Shown piece after piece: positions 5,779 through 13,068 of a DNA stretch of 16,466 nt. This DNA is from an uncultured Bacteroides sp. (GTDB taxonomy: Bacteria > Bacteroidota > Bacteroidia > Bacteroidales > Bacteroidaceae): positions 1 through 16,466 of the forward strand of contig URDR01000067.1 of assembly GCA_900546645.1 (NCBI GenBank). Direction: 5' to 3'. The notes below the pieces were generated by a model that did not search any database, was not told the origin of the DNA, and saw only the letters and a program-made list of their open reading frames with translations. How positions within the stretch are numbered: position 1 is the first letter of the stretch; each line of letters begins with the position of its first letter. A program made the translations under genes and the position numbers.

Positions 5779-7617
5779 ATGATGCTGAAAACATTAAAAG
5801 CCTATTTTGGATATACTCAATTCCGTCCGCTACAAGAACAAATAATCAAGCGCATACTTGAAAAAAAAGATACATTAGTACTCATGCCAACCGGTGGAGG
5901 AAAGTCAATTTGCTACCAGCTTCCGGCTCTGCTAATGGAAGGTACGGCCATTGTTGTATCTCCTCTTATTTCGCTGATGAAAGATCAGGTAAAGGCTTTG
6001 CAGGCCAACGGAATCATCGCCCGTGCCCTGAACAGCAGCAACGATGAAACAGAAAACATCAATTTGCGTTTTGAATGTATACAAGGACGTGTCAAACTGC
6101 TTTATATCTCGCCCGAGAAAGTCTTGTCTGAACTAAACGGTTTGCTGCGCGACATCAAGATTTCACTGTTTGCCATCGATGAAGCGCATTGCATATCTCA
6201 GTGGGGGCACGACTTTCGTCCGGAATATACACAACTGAAAGCGTTGCGCACTCAGTTTCCGGCAGTTCCCATAGTGGCTCTTACCGCCACAGCCGACAAA
6301 ATTACCCGGCAAGACATCATCCGCCAGCTGACCATGCGTAATCCTGAAACATTTATTTCCTCTTTCGACCGACCGAACCTGAGCTTGGAGGTAAAACGGG
6401 GCTATCAGCAAAAAGAGAAGATACGCACTATCTTAAGTTTCATCGAACGTCACCCAGGTGAAAGCGGGATTATTTACTGCATGAGCCGAAACGGAACCGA
6501 GAAGGTGGCGAGCTTACTTGAAAACGAAGGATTGAAAGTGGCGGTCTATCATGCCGGACTAAGCAATGCTGATAGAGATGCCGCCCAAGAGGATTTCATC
6601 AATGACCGTGTACAGATAGTATGTGCAACCATTGCCTTCGGGATGGGTATCGACAAATCAAACGTACGGTGGGTTATCCACTATAATCTGCCGAAAAGCA
6701 TTGAAAGTTTTTATCAGGAAATCGGACGGGCAGGACGAGACGGACTGCCGGGCGATACCTTATTGTTTTATTCGTATGGTGACATTGTATTGCTTTCCAA
6801 ATTCGCTACAGAAAGCAATCAGCAGGAAATTAATATGGAAAAGCTAAACCGCATGCAGCAATATGCAGAAGCGGATATTTGCCGGCGCCGCATTTTGCTC
6901 AACTATTTCGGTGAGGCAATGGACCATGATTGTGGAAATTGTGATGTATGCAAAAATCCGCCGGAACGTTTTAACGGTACCATTCTCGTACAGAAAGCAT
7001 TAAGTGCACTGATGCGTACCAATCAGCAGATAGGAATGCATACCTTGATTGATATTCTGAGAGGAGCCGTATCACAGGAAATCATCGAGCGGGGATATGA
7101 CAAACTGAAGACCTATGGGGTGGGAAGAGACATTCCGGCTAAAGACTGGCAGGACTATTTACTTCAGATGCTCAATCTGGGATACTTTGAAATAGCATAT
7201 AATGAAAACAATCATCTGAAGCTGACGGAAGCCGGAAACAAAGTACTGTATGGATATGAACAGGCCTTGCTGGTGGTTATCAAGCGAGAAGAGTTCAGCA
7301 CACGGAAATCGAGGAAAGGAACTTCCAAAGGAACGAGTACTCCTGTTCAGCTACAGCATCCTGTCTTTGAAAATGAAGACGACTTACTATTTGAAGAACT
7401 TCGCACGCTGCGCAAGCGTCTTGCCGATCAGCAAGCCATTCCGGCTTATCTTGTATTATCAGACAAGGTTCTTCACTTACTCGCACTCCAAAAACCAACT
7501 ACGATACAGGCATTCGGTGAAGTAAGTGGAATCGGAGAGTATAAACAAAACAAATACGGAAAAGATTTCATTGAAGTGATACGCAACTTTACCAATGGGA
7601 AAAAGCCATCGGTCTAA
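5779..7617 (+). CDS. recQ: ATP-dependent DNA helicase RecQ
   Basis: A 3'-5' superfamily 2 helicase for recombination repair and stalled-fork processing. From ATG at 5779 it has 612 residues, close to E. coli RecQ (609). Domains in order: motif 0 GYTQFRPLQ (11-19), Walker A MPTGGGKS (36-43), Walker B DEAH (134-137), motif III ALTATA (167-172), motif V ATIAFGMGIDK (283-293), motif VI QEIGRAGRDG (313-322), zinc-binding cysteines at 368, 385, 388 and 391 (CRR...DCGNCDVC), RQC winged helix about 400-495, a basic Lys/Ser/Thr linker about 505-520, and a C-terminal HRDC domain about 530-605. The frame could extend to a GTG at 5680, but the TATCTTTG promoter box at 5746 and the usual N-terminus favour 5779 (or the adjacent ATG at 5782). 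All key residues are present, so it should be active. Confidence 0.97.
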   Translation: MMLKTLKAYFGYTQFRPLQEQIIKRILEKKDTLVLMPTGGGKSICYQLPALLMEGTAIVVSPLISLMKDQVKALQANGIIARALNSSNDETENINLRFECIQGRVKLLYISPEKVLSELNGLLRDIKISLFAIDEAHCISQWGHDFRPEYTQLKALRTQFPAVPIVALTATADKITRQDIIRQLTMRNPETFISSFDRPNLSLEVKRGYQQKEKIRTILSFIERHPGESGIIYCMSRNGTEKVASLLENEGLKVAVYHAGLSNADRDAAQEDFINDRVQIVCATIAFGMGIDKSNVRWVIHYNLPKSIESFYQEIGRAGRDGLPGDTLLFYSYGDIVLLSKFATESNQQEINMEKLNRMQQYAEADICRRRILLNYFGEAMDHDCGNCDVCKNPPERFNGTILVQKALSALMRTNQQIGMHTLIDILRGAVSQEIIERGYDKLKTYGVGRDIPAKDWQDYLLQMLNLGYFEIAYNENNHLKLTEAGNKVLYGYEQALLVVIKREEFSTRKSRKGTSKGTSTPVQLQHPVFENEDDLLFEELRTLRKRLADQQAIPAYLVLSDKVLHLLALQKPTTIQAFGEVSGIGEYKQNKYGKDFIEVIRNFTNGKKPSV

Positions 7618-7684
7618 AGATAAACGAAACGACACGTTCAAGCAACTATACGCCCAGACAAAGACTGCACAAACCATAACCCGG

Positions 7685-7750
7685 CAGTACTTTCACCGGA
7701 GTACTGCGGTACTTTCGCCGGAGTACCACAGTACTTCCGCCGGAGTACTG
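7685..7750. repeat. Three tandem 22-bp palindromic units (hairpin array)
   Basis: Units at 7685-7706, 7707-7728 and 7729-7750 are each exactly 22 bp and directly abutting. Units 1 and 3 are CAGTACT-N8-AGTACTG with a perfect 7-bp stem; unit 2 is CGGTACT-N8-AGTACCA, where the second stem pair has changed from A-T to G-C on both sides and the outermost pair is lost. Loops are TTCACCGG, TTCGCCGG and TTCCGCCGG-like (TCCGCCGG). T-G and C-G or T-G pairs can extend each stem to 9 bp around a CRCC tetraloop. Because each unit is palindromic, neighbouring units can also pair with each other. Confidence 0.85.
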
Positions 7751-7834
7751 AAGCCATGAGCCGAAGGTAATACGCCGGAACGGAAATAACCATACGAAAC
7801 CGGAAGCATCCTCCACTCTACTAAACTATAGGCT

Positions 7835-7856
7835 TTACAAGATTATTACAAGATTT
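7835..7856. repeat. Tandem 11-bp direct repeat upstream of the transporter promoter
   Basis: TTACAAGATTA (7835-7845) is followed immediately by TTACAAGATTT (7846-7856), 10 of 11 identical, ending 4 bp before the -7 box. One copy per helical turn on the same face is the layout expected of an operator, though an AT-rich chance repeat is possible. Confidence 0.5.
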
Positions 7857-7860
7857 TTTG

Positions 7861-7868
7861 TATCTTTG
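7861..7868 (+). promoter_or_regulatory. Candidate transporter promoter, -7 box
   Basis: TATCTTTG is an exact TAnnTTTG match 31 bp before the ATG at 7900. The expected -33 zone is occupied by the direct repeat and has no good TTTG. Confidence 0.6.
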
Positions 7869-7899
7869 CCGCAAATCTTAAACCTTTAAAATCACATTT

Positions 7900-9495
7900 A
7901 TGTTATTAGATTTACTTCAATCCTCTTACTTTTCCATCTTCCTTATTGTGGCTTTAGGCTTCATGCTGGGACGTATTAAAGTAATGGGTCTGTCGCTCGA
8001 TGTTTCGGCCGTAATTTTCATCGCATTGGCATTCGGACATTGGGGGGTTACCATTCCCAAAGCTTTAGGTAATTTCGGCTTGGTATTGTTTATCTTCACC
8101 ATCGGTATTCAGGCCGGTCCGGGCTTTTTCCACTCATTCAGAAGCAAAGGAAAGACACTGATTTTAATCACTCTGCTCATTATTGCCTCTGCCTGCCTAA
8201 CCGGCATCGGAATGAAATATGCATTTGGCATTGACACGCCGAGTCTGGTGGGACTCATCGCAGGCTCTTTAACCAGTACTCCCGGTTTGGCTGTGGCCAT
8301 TGACAGTACACAGTCGCCTCTTGCTTCGATAGCCTATGGTATTGCCTATCCGTTTGGTGTCATCGGAGTCATCCTGTTCGTAAAGCTTCTTCCTAAAATT
8401 CTACGTATCGACTTGGAACAAGAAGCCCGACAATTGGAAAAAGAACGTCGGAGTAATTTCCCGGAATTAAACACATGCCTCTTTAGAGTAACCAATGCCT
8501 CGGTTATCAACCAGACTTTGGCTCAGCTGAACATACGGGCAATGACTGGAGCTGTAATTTCGAGAATCAAACGTAATGATGAAATCATGATGCCTGCAGC
8601 TCACACCCAACTCCTATCGAACGACTGTGTGCAGGCAGTAGGTAGCGAAGAAGCACTGAATAATCTGGCCGTCATGCTGGGAAGCCGTGAAGAAGGCGAA
8701 TTGCCTTTAGAGCACACCCAGTCAATCGAATCGCTGTTGCTCACCAACAAGGAAATGATTAACAAACAAATAGGCGACTTGAACTTACAGCGCAACTTTG
8801 GATGTACGGTTACACGTATCCGCCGAAGTGGTATTGATATTTCACCTTCACCCGATTTGGCACTCAAGTTTGGTGACAAACTGATGGTAGTGGGCGAAAA
8901 AGAAGGAATACAAGGGGTAGCCCGCCTGCTTGGAAATGACGCCAAGCAACTTTCTGACACCGACTTTTTCCCTATTGCTATGGGTATTGTACTAGGAGTA
9001 TTGTTCGGTAAGCTGAACATCTCATTCGGCGGTGGCATGTCGTTCTCTCCCGGGCTGACCGGAGGCGTGCTGATGATGGCTCTTTTCTTGAGTGCCATCG
9101 GAAAAACCGGCCCCATCTTATGGTCTATGTCAGGTCCTGCCAACCAACTGTTGCGCCAGTTAGGTTTATTACTGTTTCTTGCAGAGGTAGGAACTTCAGC
9201 TGGTAAAAACCTCGTGGCTACCTTTCAGGAAAGCGGATTCACGCTGTTTGCTGTAGGAGCTGCCATTACTTTAGTTCCGATGCTGATTGCCGCCTTCGTA
9301 GGCAAGCTTGTCTTCAAAATCAGTACGCTCGACCTCTTGGGAACCATCACCGGAGGTATGACCAGTACACCCGGTCTGGCTGCTGCCGATTCGATGACGG
9401 ACAGTAACATTCCCGGTGTGGCTTACGCTACTGTTTATCCTATTGCCATGGTTTTCCTGATTCTGTTTATTCAGGTGATCGCCATGTTCTTTTAA
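7900..9495 (+). CDS. AspT/YidE/YbjL-type transporter with central RCK_C (TrkA_C) domains
   Basis: A 531-residue membrane protein of the aspartate:alanine exchanger (AAEx) family, inner membrane. It has two hydrophobic halves (about residues 8-165 and 356-530), each with several membrane helices, flanking a soluble middle (about 170-350) that holds two TrkA_C/RCK_C-like domains; VGSEEALNNL and VGEKEGIQGV mark the end of each. The halves are internal repeats: both carry TSTPGLA (125-131 and 488-494) followed by a similar IAYGIAYPFGV / VAYATVYPIAM helix, giving pseudo-twofold symmetry. Characterised relatives exchange aspartate with alanine or move dicarboxylates; the substrate here is unknown. 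ATG at 7900 follows a TATCTTTG promoter by about 30 bp. Transcribed alone and followed by a strong hairpin. Confidence 0.92.
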   Translation: MLLDLLQSSYFSIFLIVALGFMLGRIKVMGLSLDVSAVIFIALAFGHWGVTIPKALGNFGLVLFIFTIGIQAGPGFFHSFRSKGKTLILITLLIIASACLTGIGMKYAFGIDTPSLVGLIAGSLTSTPGLAVAIDSTQSPLASIAYGIAYPFGVIGVILFVKLLPKILRIDLEQEARQLEKERRSNFPELNTCLFRVTNASVINQTLAQLNIRAMTGAVISRIKRNDEIMMPAAHTQLLSNDCVQAVGSEEALNNLAVMLGSREEGELPLEHTQSIESLLLTNKEMINKQIGDLNLQRNFGCTVTRIRRSGIDISPSPDLALKFGDKLMVVGEKEGIQGVARLLGNDAKQLSDTDFFPIAMGIVLGVLFGKLNISFGGGMSFSPGLTGGVLMMALFLSAIGKTGPILWSMSGPANQLLRQLGLLLFLAEVGTSAGKNLVATFQESGFTLFAVGAAITLVPMLIAAFVGKLVFKISTLDLLGTITGGMTSTPGLAAADSMTDSNIPGVAYATVYPIAMVFLILFIQVIAMFF

Positions 9496-9519
9496 CGAAA
9501 GACTTTTTTTAAATAGCAA

Positions 9520-9557
9520 AGAGGGCGGAAGAACCGAACTGGTTTCCTCCGCCCTCT
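9520..9557 (+). terminator. GC-rich stem-loop after the transporter
   Basis: AGAGGGCGGA (9520-9529) pairs perfectly with TCCGCCCTCT (9548-9557), and AACC/GGTT extends it inside around a GAACT loop. It starts 25 bp after the stop. No T-run follows (GATTATATAATTC), so it may be a 3'-end protecting hairpin or a terminator lacking a U tract. Confidence 0.6.
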
Positions 9558-9680
9558 GATTATATAATTCAAGCTTAACCGGTGGTTAATCGGGCTTCCG
9601 CCAACAGAGCAACAAGGATTCAGGAGATTTGCTTATTGACACTTACCCTATACCTGCAAAACCGACTTACCAAACCCGAA
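9558..9680. other. Noncoding stretch with a second small hairpin
   Basis: TTAACC (9575-9580) and GGTTAA (9584-9589) form a perfect inverted repeat around GGT, with AAGC and GCTT able to pair outside it after a bulge. The remainder shows no recognised gene, promoter box or RNA. Together with 9681-9920 it forms about 360 bp between converging genes with no confident coding content. Confidence 0.4.
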
Positions 9681-9905
9681 TCAGAAGCTGAAATATAAAG
9701 CATTCTTATTCAAGTTATAACCAATAAAATTACACAAGTCTAATCTATATCCTTCAAGATTCAAAAATCTTCCGTCAACTACTTCAATTTGATAAGATGC
9801 ACTTCCCCTGGTCAAAGTTCCAACATGGATATTACCCACATAAACCACGTAGGTAGTACGTTGCTGATACTGTGTTTCTTCCAGAAACTCATTGAACAAA
9901 AGCAC
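9681..9905 (-). CDS. Doubtful small ORF, unknown
   Basis: A 74-codon frame from a GTG at 9905, with an in-frame TGA immediately upstream, to a TGA at 9681-9683. The translation looks protein-like (alternating hydrophobic strand pattern TTYVVYVGNIHVGTL, then IEVVDGRFLNLEGYRLDL), suggesting a beta-rich piece, but I recognise no family. There is no ATG, no clear ribosome site and no promoter box, and the terminator of the acetyltransferase (9921-9956) stands just upstream in the same direction. It may be a decayed fragment of a larger gene or noncoding. Confidence 0.2.
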   Translation of the reverse strand: MLLFNEFLEETQYQQRTTYVVYVGNIHVGTLTRGSASYQIEVVDGRFLNLEGYRLDLCNFIGYNLNKNALYFSF

Positions 9906-9920
9906 TCAACTAACTTCTAC

Positions 9921-9956
9921 AAAAAAGACGTCATCTAATACCATAGACAACGTCTT
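9921..9956 (-). terminator. Intrinsic terminator of the M64-GNAT transcript
   Basis: On the minus strand AAGACGTTGTCTA (9956-9944) pairs with TAGATGACGTCTT (9937-9925) as a 13-bp stem with two G-T pairs and a 6-nt loop, followed by a T-run (A at 9921-9924 on the plus strand continuing the stem's final TT). It lies about 22 bp after the acetyltransferase stop at 9979. Confidence 0.85.
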
Positions 9957-9978
9957 ATTCCGTAAAAGACACTTCTGC

Positions 9979-10506
9979 TTATACTCCATACACCTCTTTA
10001 TAAATACGCTGGCGAATAGTATCAAAAGCATCATCAATACTATCTGTACCGCTATACATTAAAAAAAGAGGGACTTCCTCTCCCCCCTCACGGTAAGGCG
10101 GTTGGATGTATTCTTTCTCACAGAGCTGAAAACCGCAACGTTGATAGAAGCCGATTCGGCGGCGGCTCATTTCATCTTCCGGATGTTCCACTTCCAGAAC
10201 AATCACTCCGGGAAGCAAATCCTTAATCTGCTGGATAATCTGCTTACCATATCCCCGGTTACGTATCAAGGGAGTAGTCGCCAAATGCTCCAAATAATAA
10301 AATCCATCTAAATTCCAAGCTGTAATCAGACCCACCGGAAGTTCATCATCTGAAATGAAATAACAAGTAAAGCGCGGATTATGATCTGTGTTATCACGTT
10401 GAGCTTCATCGTCTCTCCGCTCAGCCAGCGGAAACGAATCGTGAAGTAATTGTTCTACAAAAGAGTAAACCGAATCGGTTGTTTTAATTGGCGTTAGTTT
10501 TAGCAT
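9979..10506 (-). CDS. GNAT-family N-acetyltransferase
   Basis: A 175-residue soluble protein with the GNAT fold: a beta strand FTCYFISDDELPVGLITAW (46-64), YLEHLAT (71-77) as beta 4, then the acetyl-CoA pyrophosphate loop RNRGYGK (82-88, matching Q/RxxGxG/A), a strand VIVLEVE (101-107) and the typical GFYQRCGF (119-126) near the end. It should transfer an acetyl group from acetyl-CoA to an amine; the acceptor cannot be told. The C-terminal 25 residues after the fold form an extra charged helix (DDAFDTIRQRIYKEVYGV). Its ATG at 10506 is 47 bp after the M64 peptidase stop, with no promoter box or terminator between, so it is probably co-transcribed; a terminator follows. Confidence 0.88.
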   Translation of the reverse strand: MLKLTPIKTTDSVYSFVEQLLHDSFPLAERRDDEAQRDNTDHNPRFTCYFISDDELPVGLITAWNLDGFYYLEHLATTPLIRNRGYGKQIIQQIKDLLPGVIVLEVEHPEDEMSRRRIGFYQRCGFQLCEKEYIQPPYREGGEEVPLFLMYSGTDSIDDAFDTIRQRIYKEVYGV

Positions 10507-10553
10507 AAATCTTTTAATTTACTTAGGTTTATACGTCAATATTGTTTTAATTC

Positions 10554-11840
10554 TTATTCAGTATAGAAGCGAATCATCCGCTCCAAGGCACGCTCGCATA
10601 CCGGACAAAAGCGGGGAGCCTCATTTATCTTCATACGGCATTCTGTGGTAGGACGGTAAATGCCTTTCAGCGAATAGCCTGCACCTTCGAATACCCCGAC
10701 CTTACTGTATAATTTACTCTCATCTGTTTCAGCCGGAGTAGGTACCGGAGTACCTTCAGGAAGCATGTCTTTCCACTTGCTCTCGAAATCAACCAGCGTC
10801 GTAATGTTCTGTTCCCACGGCTCTATGGAGTAAGGATACAGCGGACTGGGAGCTTCGGTATAAGCATATTCATCTGCCAGACCTCCAAAGCTATGTCCAA
10901 ACTCGTGTACTACAACCGGCCGGAACATGGAATGATGCGCAGTGGTCAAGGTATATGAGTTATAAATACCTCCTCCCCCATACGTATCGGTATTTGCCAA
11001 GATGATGATGTGTTCATACGGAATACCTGCCAGCCAGTTATGAACTGCCTTCACGCTCCGGGTGGTTAAATAGCGGTCGGAATAGAATGTATCAAAATGA
11101 GAATTGACAGCCGTTGATTTCCATTCATTCTGACGGGGAATGCTTACTCCGCTATCGTGCGACGGGCTTGCCACAGCTACTATATTAAAGCGGTTTTTAA
11201 ACTGTTTGAAAGGGACGTGTTCAAAAATCGCATCACATGCCCTCTGGGCATCCTCATAAAACAGTTCCATTTCTGTCTCCGTATATCCCTCTGCCATAAT
11301 CGCCACATCAATGCAGTCTTCATCTGATCCGCTCTGCAGCAAATAACGGTGAGGAGTAATGTGGGTTTCCCCACGCTGATGAATCAAAATATCCGACGGA
11401 TTGACTTCATGAGTCAACGAAGCACTTTCTTTCTGATACGCATCTTTCAAGCGGACTGTAACCAAAGCCGCACGCTTAGGATAGGGCAACAAGAATGTAT
11501 TCTCAAACCCACGTTTTACCTGTTTAGCCTCACTCTCACCGAGCCATTCCTGAAATAAGCTCGAAAAAGAAGTACGATAAATCACTTTACCGGTCTCCTT
11601 ATCGGTCATTTCAACATCGCCGTTTCCACCTAAAGGTAATTCACTTAGACGATGACGACGCCCTGCCCATTGGGGCAATGCACATAATTCATCTAAATAA
11701 ATATGCTGATGTTCGGCATCTCCCGTAAAAATGTAATCAACTCTCAATGTTTTATCCACAAAATAGTCGTTAAAATCCTGCCCGTTCATAGAAAAGGGGA
11801 TTCCACAGCAAAAAGTAAGGACTATCAGTAACTTTTTCAT
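10554..11840 (-). CDS. Secreted M64 family metallopeptidase ('IgA peptidase M64')
   Basis: A 428-residue exported zinc peptidase. A signal peptide (MKKLL, hydrophobic core, ending near SMNGQ, residues 1-21) is followed by the beta-rich N-terminal domain usual in Bacteroides members (about 22-160) and the M64 catalytic domain. The zinc motif HEFGHSFGGLADE (312-324) fits HExxHxxGxxD/E: His312 and His316 bind zinc, Glu313 is the general base, and Asp323 is the likely third ligand. Cys401, Cys412 and Cys415 (CRM...FCPVC) near the C-terminus may bind metal or form a disulfide. The family is named for a Clostridium ramosum IgA protease, but most Bacteroides members have no shown IgA activity, so the substrate is open. 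There is no lipobox Cys; likely periplasmic or secreted. First gene of a two-gene transcript with the acetyltransferase. Confidence 0.93.
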   Translation of the reverse strand: MKKLLIVLTFCCGIPFSMNGQDFNDYFVDKTLRVDYIFTGDAEHQHIYLDELCALPQWAGRRHRLSELPLGGNGDVEMTDKETGKVIYRTSFSSLFQEWLGESEAKQVKRGFENTFLLPYPKRAALVTVRLKDAYQKESASLTHEVNPSDILIHQRGETHITPHRYLLQSGSDEDCIDVAIMAEGYTETEMELFYEDAQRACDAIFEHVPFKQFKNRFNIVAVASPSHDSGVSIPRQNEWKSTAVNSHFDTFYSDRYLTTRSVKAVHNWLAGIPYEHIIILANTDTYGGGGIYNSYTLTTAHHSMFRPVVVHEFGHSFGGLADEYAYTEAPSPLYPYSIEPWEQNITTLVDFESKWKDMLPEGTPVPTPAETDESKLYSKVGVFEGAGYSLKGIYRPTTECRMKINEAPRFCPVCERALERMIRFYTE

Positions 11841-11862
11841 GTTTTTAAGAATTTATTCGTGA

Positions 11863-11870
11863 CAAAGTTA
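11863..11870 (-). promoter_or_regulatory. Candidate promoter of the M64 gene, -7 box
   Basis: Minus strand TAACTTTG (11870-11863) is an exact TAnnTTTG match, 22 bp before the ATG at 11840. No good -33 box is seen; the zone is a run of T on the minus strand. Confidence 0.55.
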
Positions 11871-11893
11871 ATGATTGAAAGCGAAAAAAACAC

Positions 11894-11901
11894 TAAATTT
11901 G
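11894..11901 (+). promoter_or_regulatory. Candidate promoter of the Lrp/AsnC gene, -7 box
   Basis: TAAATTTG is an exact TAnnTTTG match 23 bp before the ATG at 11925. A TTG at 11875-11877 is present but only 16 nt away rather than 19-21. It is 23 bp from the divergent M64 box, so the two promoters must share or overlap their upstream regions. Confidence 0.6.
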
Positions 11902-11924
11902 CATGAATATTTAATTTAGAAAAG

Positions 11925-12407
11925 ATGGGACATCATCAATTAGACAAATTAGACGAGCAGATTTTGCAATTAATTGCCGACAATGCGCGTATTCCTTTCT
12001 TGGAAGTGGCACGTGTTTGTAATGTTTCAGGAGCTGCCATTCATCAGCGAATCCAGAAGCTGACGAATTTAGGCATATTAAAAGGGTCAGAATTCATTAT
12101 CGACCCGGAAAAGATTGGATATGAAACCTGTGCCTATATCGGTCTTTATCTGAAAGACCCTGGACAGTCGGCTGCAGTTACCGATGCATTGAAACACATA
12201 CCGGAAGTAGTGGAATGTCATTACACTACCGGTCAGTATGACATGTTCATCAAAATTTATGCCCGAAACAACCATCACTTGTTGGAGATTATCCATGATA
12301 AGCTCCAGCCGCTGGGACTCTCTCGTTCGGAAACAATCATCTCATTCCGTGAAGCCATCAAGCGCCAGATGCCTATTTTAGGATTGACGGAAGAAAACGA
12401 AGGCTAA
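11925..12407 (+). CDS. Lrp/AsnC-family transcriptional regulator
   Basis: A 160-residue feast/famine regulator. The N-terminal winged helix is clear: LDKLDEQILQLIADNARIPFLEVARVCNVS (6-35), then recognition helix AAIHQRIQKLTNLGIL (37-52). After a linker strand GSEFIIDPEKIGY comes the RAM ligand-binding and oligomerisation domain (about 68-145) with the conserved TTGQYDMFIKI (101-111). Members bind amino acids and form octamers on DNA. It is transcribed divergently from the M64 peptidase; the 84-bp region between them has both promoters, and Lrp-type proteins commonly regulate themselves, so control of the peptidase by it is a plausible inference. Transcribed alone and closed by a strong bidirectional hairpin. 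The effector cannot be told from sequence. Confidence 0.93.
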   Translation: MGHHQLDKLDEQILQLIADNARIPFLEVARVCNVSGAAIHQRIQKLTNLGILKGSEFIIDPEKIGYETCAYIGLYLKDPGQSAAVTDALKHIPEVVECHYTTGQYDMFIKIYARNNHHLLEIIHDKLQPLGLSRSETIISFREAIKRQMPILGLTEENEG

Positions 12408-12433
12408 TCAGCTGGTTTGTAAGCCAACTCATT

Positions 12434-12480
12434 AAAATGGCTCATGAGACTGAATCTTTTATCTTTCTCATGAGCCATTT
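12434..12480. terminator. Bidirectional hairpin between lrp-type gene and folA
   Basis: A perfect 15-bp inverted repeat, AAATGGCTCATGAGA (12435-12449) and TCTCATGAGCCATTT (12466-12480), with a 16-nt loop. Minus-strand transcripts end in TTTTAAT and plus-strand ones in TTTATATTTC, so it probably ends both converging genes, with short U tracts. Confidence 0.8.
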
Positions 12481-12493
12481 ATATTTCAGAGCA

Positions 12494-12976
12494 TTATATC
12501 CGAATGTAATCCACAAAATCATAAGCATAAAGATGCTTTTCATCAACCGAGTGCGTCTCTCTGCTAATTTCCTTCCAAGCGGTTTTATCTATTTCCGGGA
12601 AAAACACATCTGCTTCTACAGTATCATCATCTATCTCCGTGATACAAAGACGGTCAGCACAGGTCATGGCTTCTTCATACAGCGAAGCACCTCCGAGAAT
12701 AAAAACCTCCTCTCCTTCACAATGCTGCAAAGCTTCTCGCAGACTATGAAATGTCTCTGCTCCAGCAAATTCCCGGTCACTGCGGGTCAATACGATATTG
12801 CGTCGGTTAGGCAAGGCTCCCTTAGGAAGCGATTCAAAAGTCTTACGTCCCATAATGATGGTATTCCCCGTGGTTAACGCCTTAAAGCGCTTCAAATCAT
12901 TAGGAAGCCAATATAACAGCTTATTGTCAAAACCAATTCCGCGGTTTCTGTTTATAGCAACAATCAAAGTTATCAT
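12494..12976 (-). CDS. folA: Dihydrofolate reductase
   Basis: Reduces dihydrofolate to tetrahydrofolate with NADPH; cytoplasmic. The 160-residue chain matches E. coli FolA in length. Visible motifs: IVAINRNRGIG (5-15) with the flexible M20-type loop, WLPNDLKRFK (23-32) with the substrate-binding acid at Asp27, NADPH-binding IIMGRKTFESLP (40-51), VLTRS (62-66), the dinucleotide glycine pair in VFILGGASLY (91-100), and ITEIDDDTVEADVFFP (112-127). The position usually occupied by Met or Leu in the flexible loop is Leu20/Leu21 here. The start is ATG at 12976. It lies 92 bp after thyA with no TAnnTTTG box in the spacer, so it is probably read from the thyA promoter. Confidence 0.96.
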   Translation of the reverse strand: MITLIVAINRNRGIGFDNKLLYWLPNDLKRFKALTTGNTIIMGRKTFESLPKGALPNRRNIVLTRSDREFAGAETFHSLREALQHCEGEEVFILGGASLYEEAMTCADRLCITEIDDDTVEADVFFPEIDKTAWKEISRETHSVDEKHLYAYDFVDYIRI

Positions 12977-13068
12977 TTTTGAATTGATCAGTTTATAAGT
13001 TTATGAATTCTTCTGCTTAGGAGCTTTATGTTTTTAAGTTGAGTATCTACAACGTATAAATACCCGGA

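Larger units (their letters stand above)
7618..7899. other. Intergenic region recQ to transporter
   Basis: This 282-bp noncoding stretch holds three tandem 22-bp hairpin units (7685-7750), isolated further CCGGAA pieces near 7772 and 7799 that may be decayed units, an 11-bp tandem direct repeat (7835-7856) and a TATCTTTG promoter box (7861-7868). No classic stem plus T-run terminator for recQ is visible, so the hairpin array may serve as its 3' end. Confidence 0.6.

Noticed and set aside
7685..7750. CRISPR array
   Set aside because: The units are directly adjacent without variable spacers, too short, only three copies, and no cas gene is present.
8601..9143. 180-codon minus-strand open frame inside the transporter gene
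   Set aside because: It is fully antisense to a conserved membrane protein gene, its translation is rich in Pro and Ser with no family likeness, and it lacks a promoter box; it is a by-product of codon usage in the plus strand.
12437..12877. 146-codon plus-strand open frame over folA
   Set aside because: It starts inside the terminator hairpin and is antisense to all conserved folA motifs; no domain likeness.
12977..13068. Separate promoter or riboswitch between thyA and folA
   Set aside because: No TAnnTTTG match on the minus strand and no stable structured element is visible in these 92 bases.
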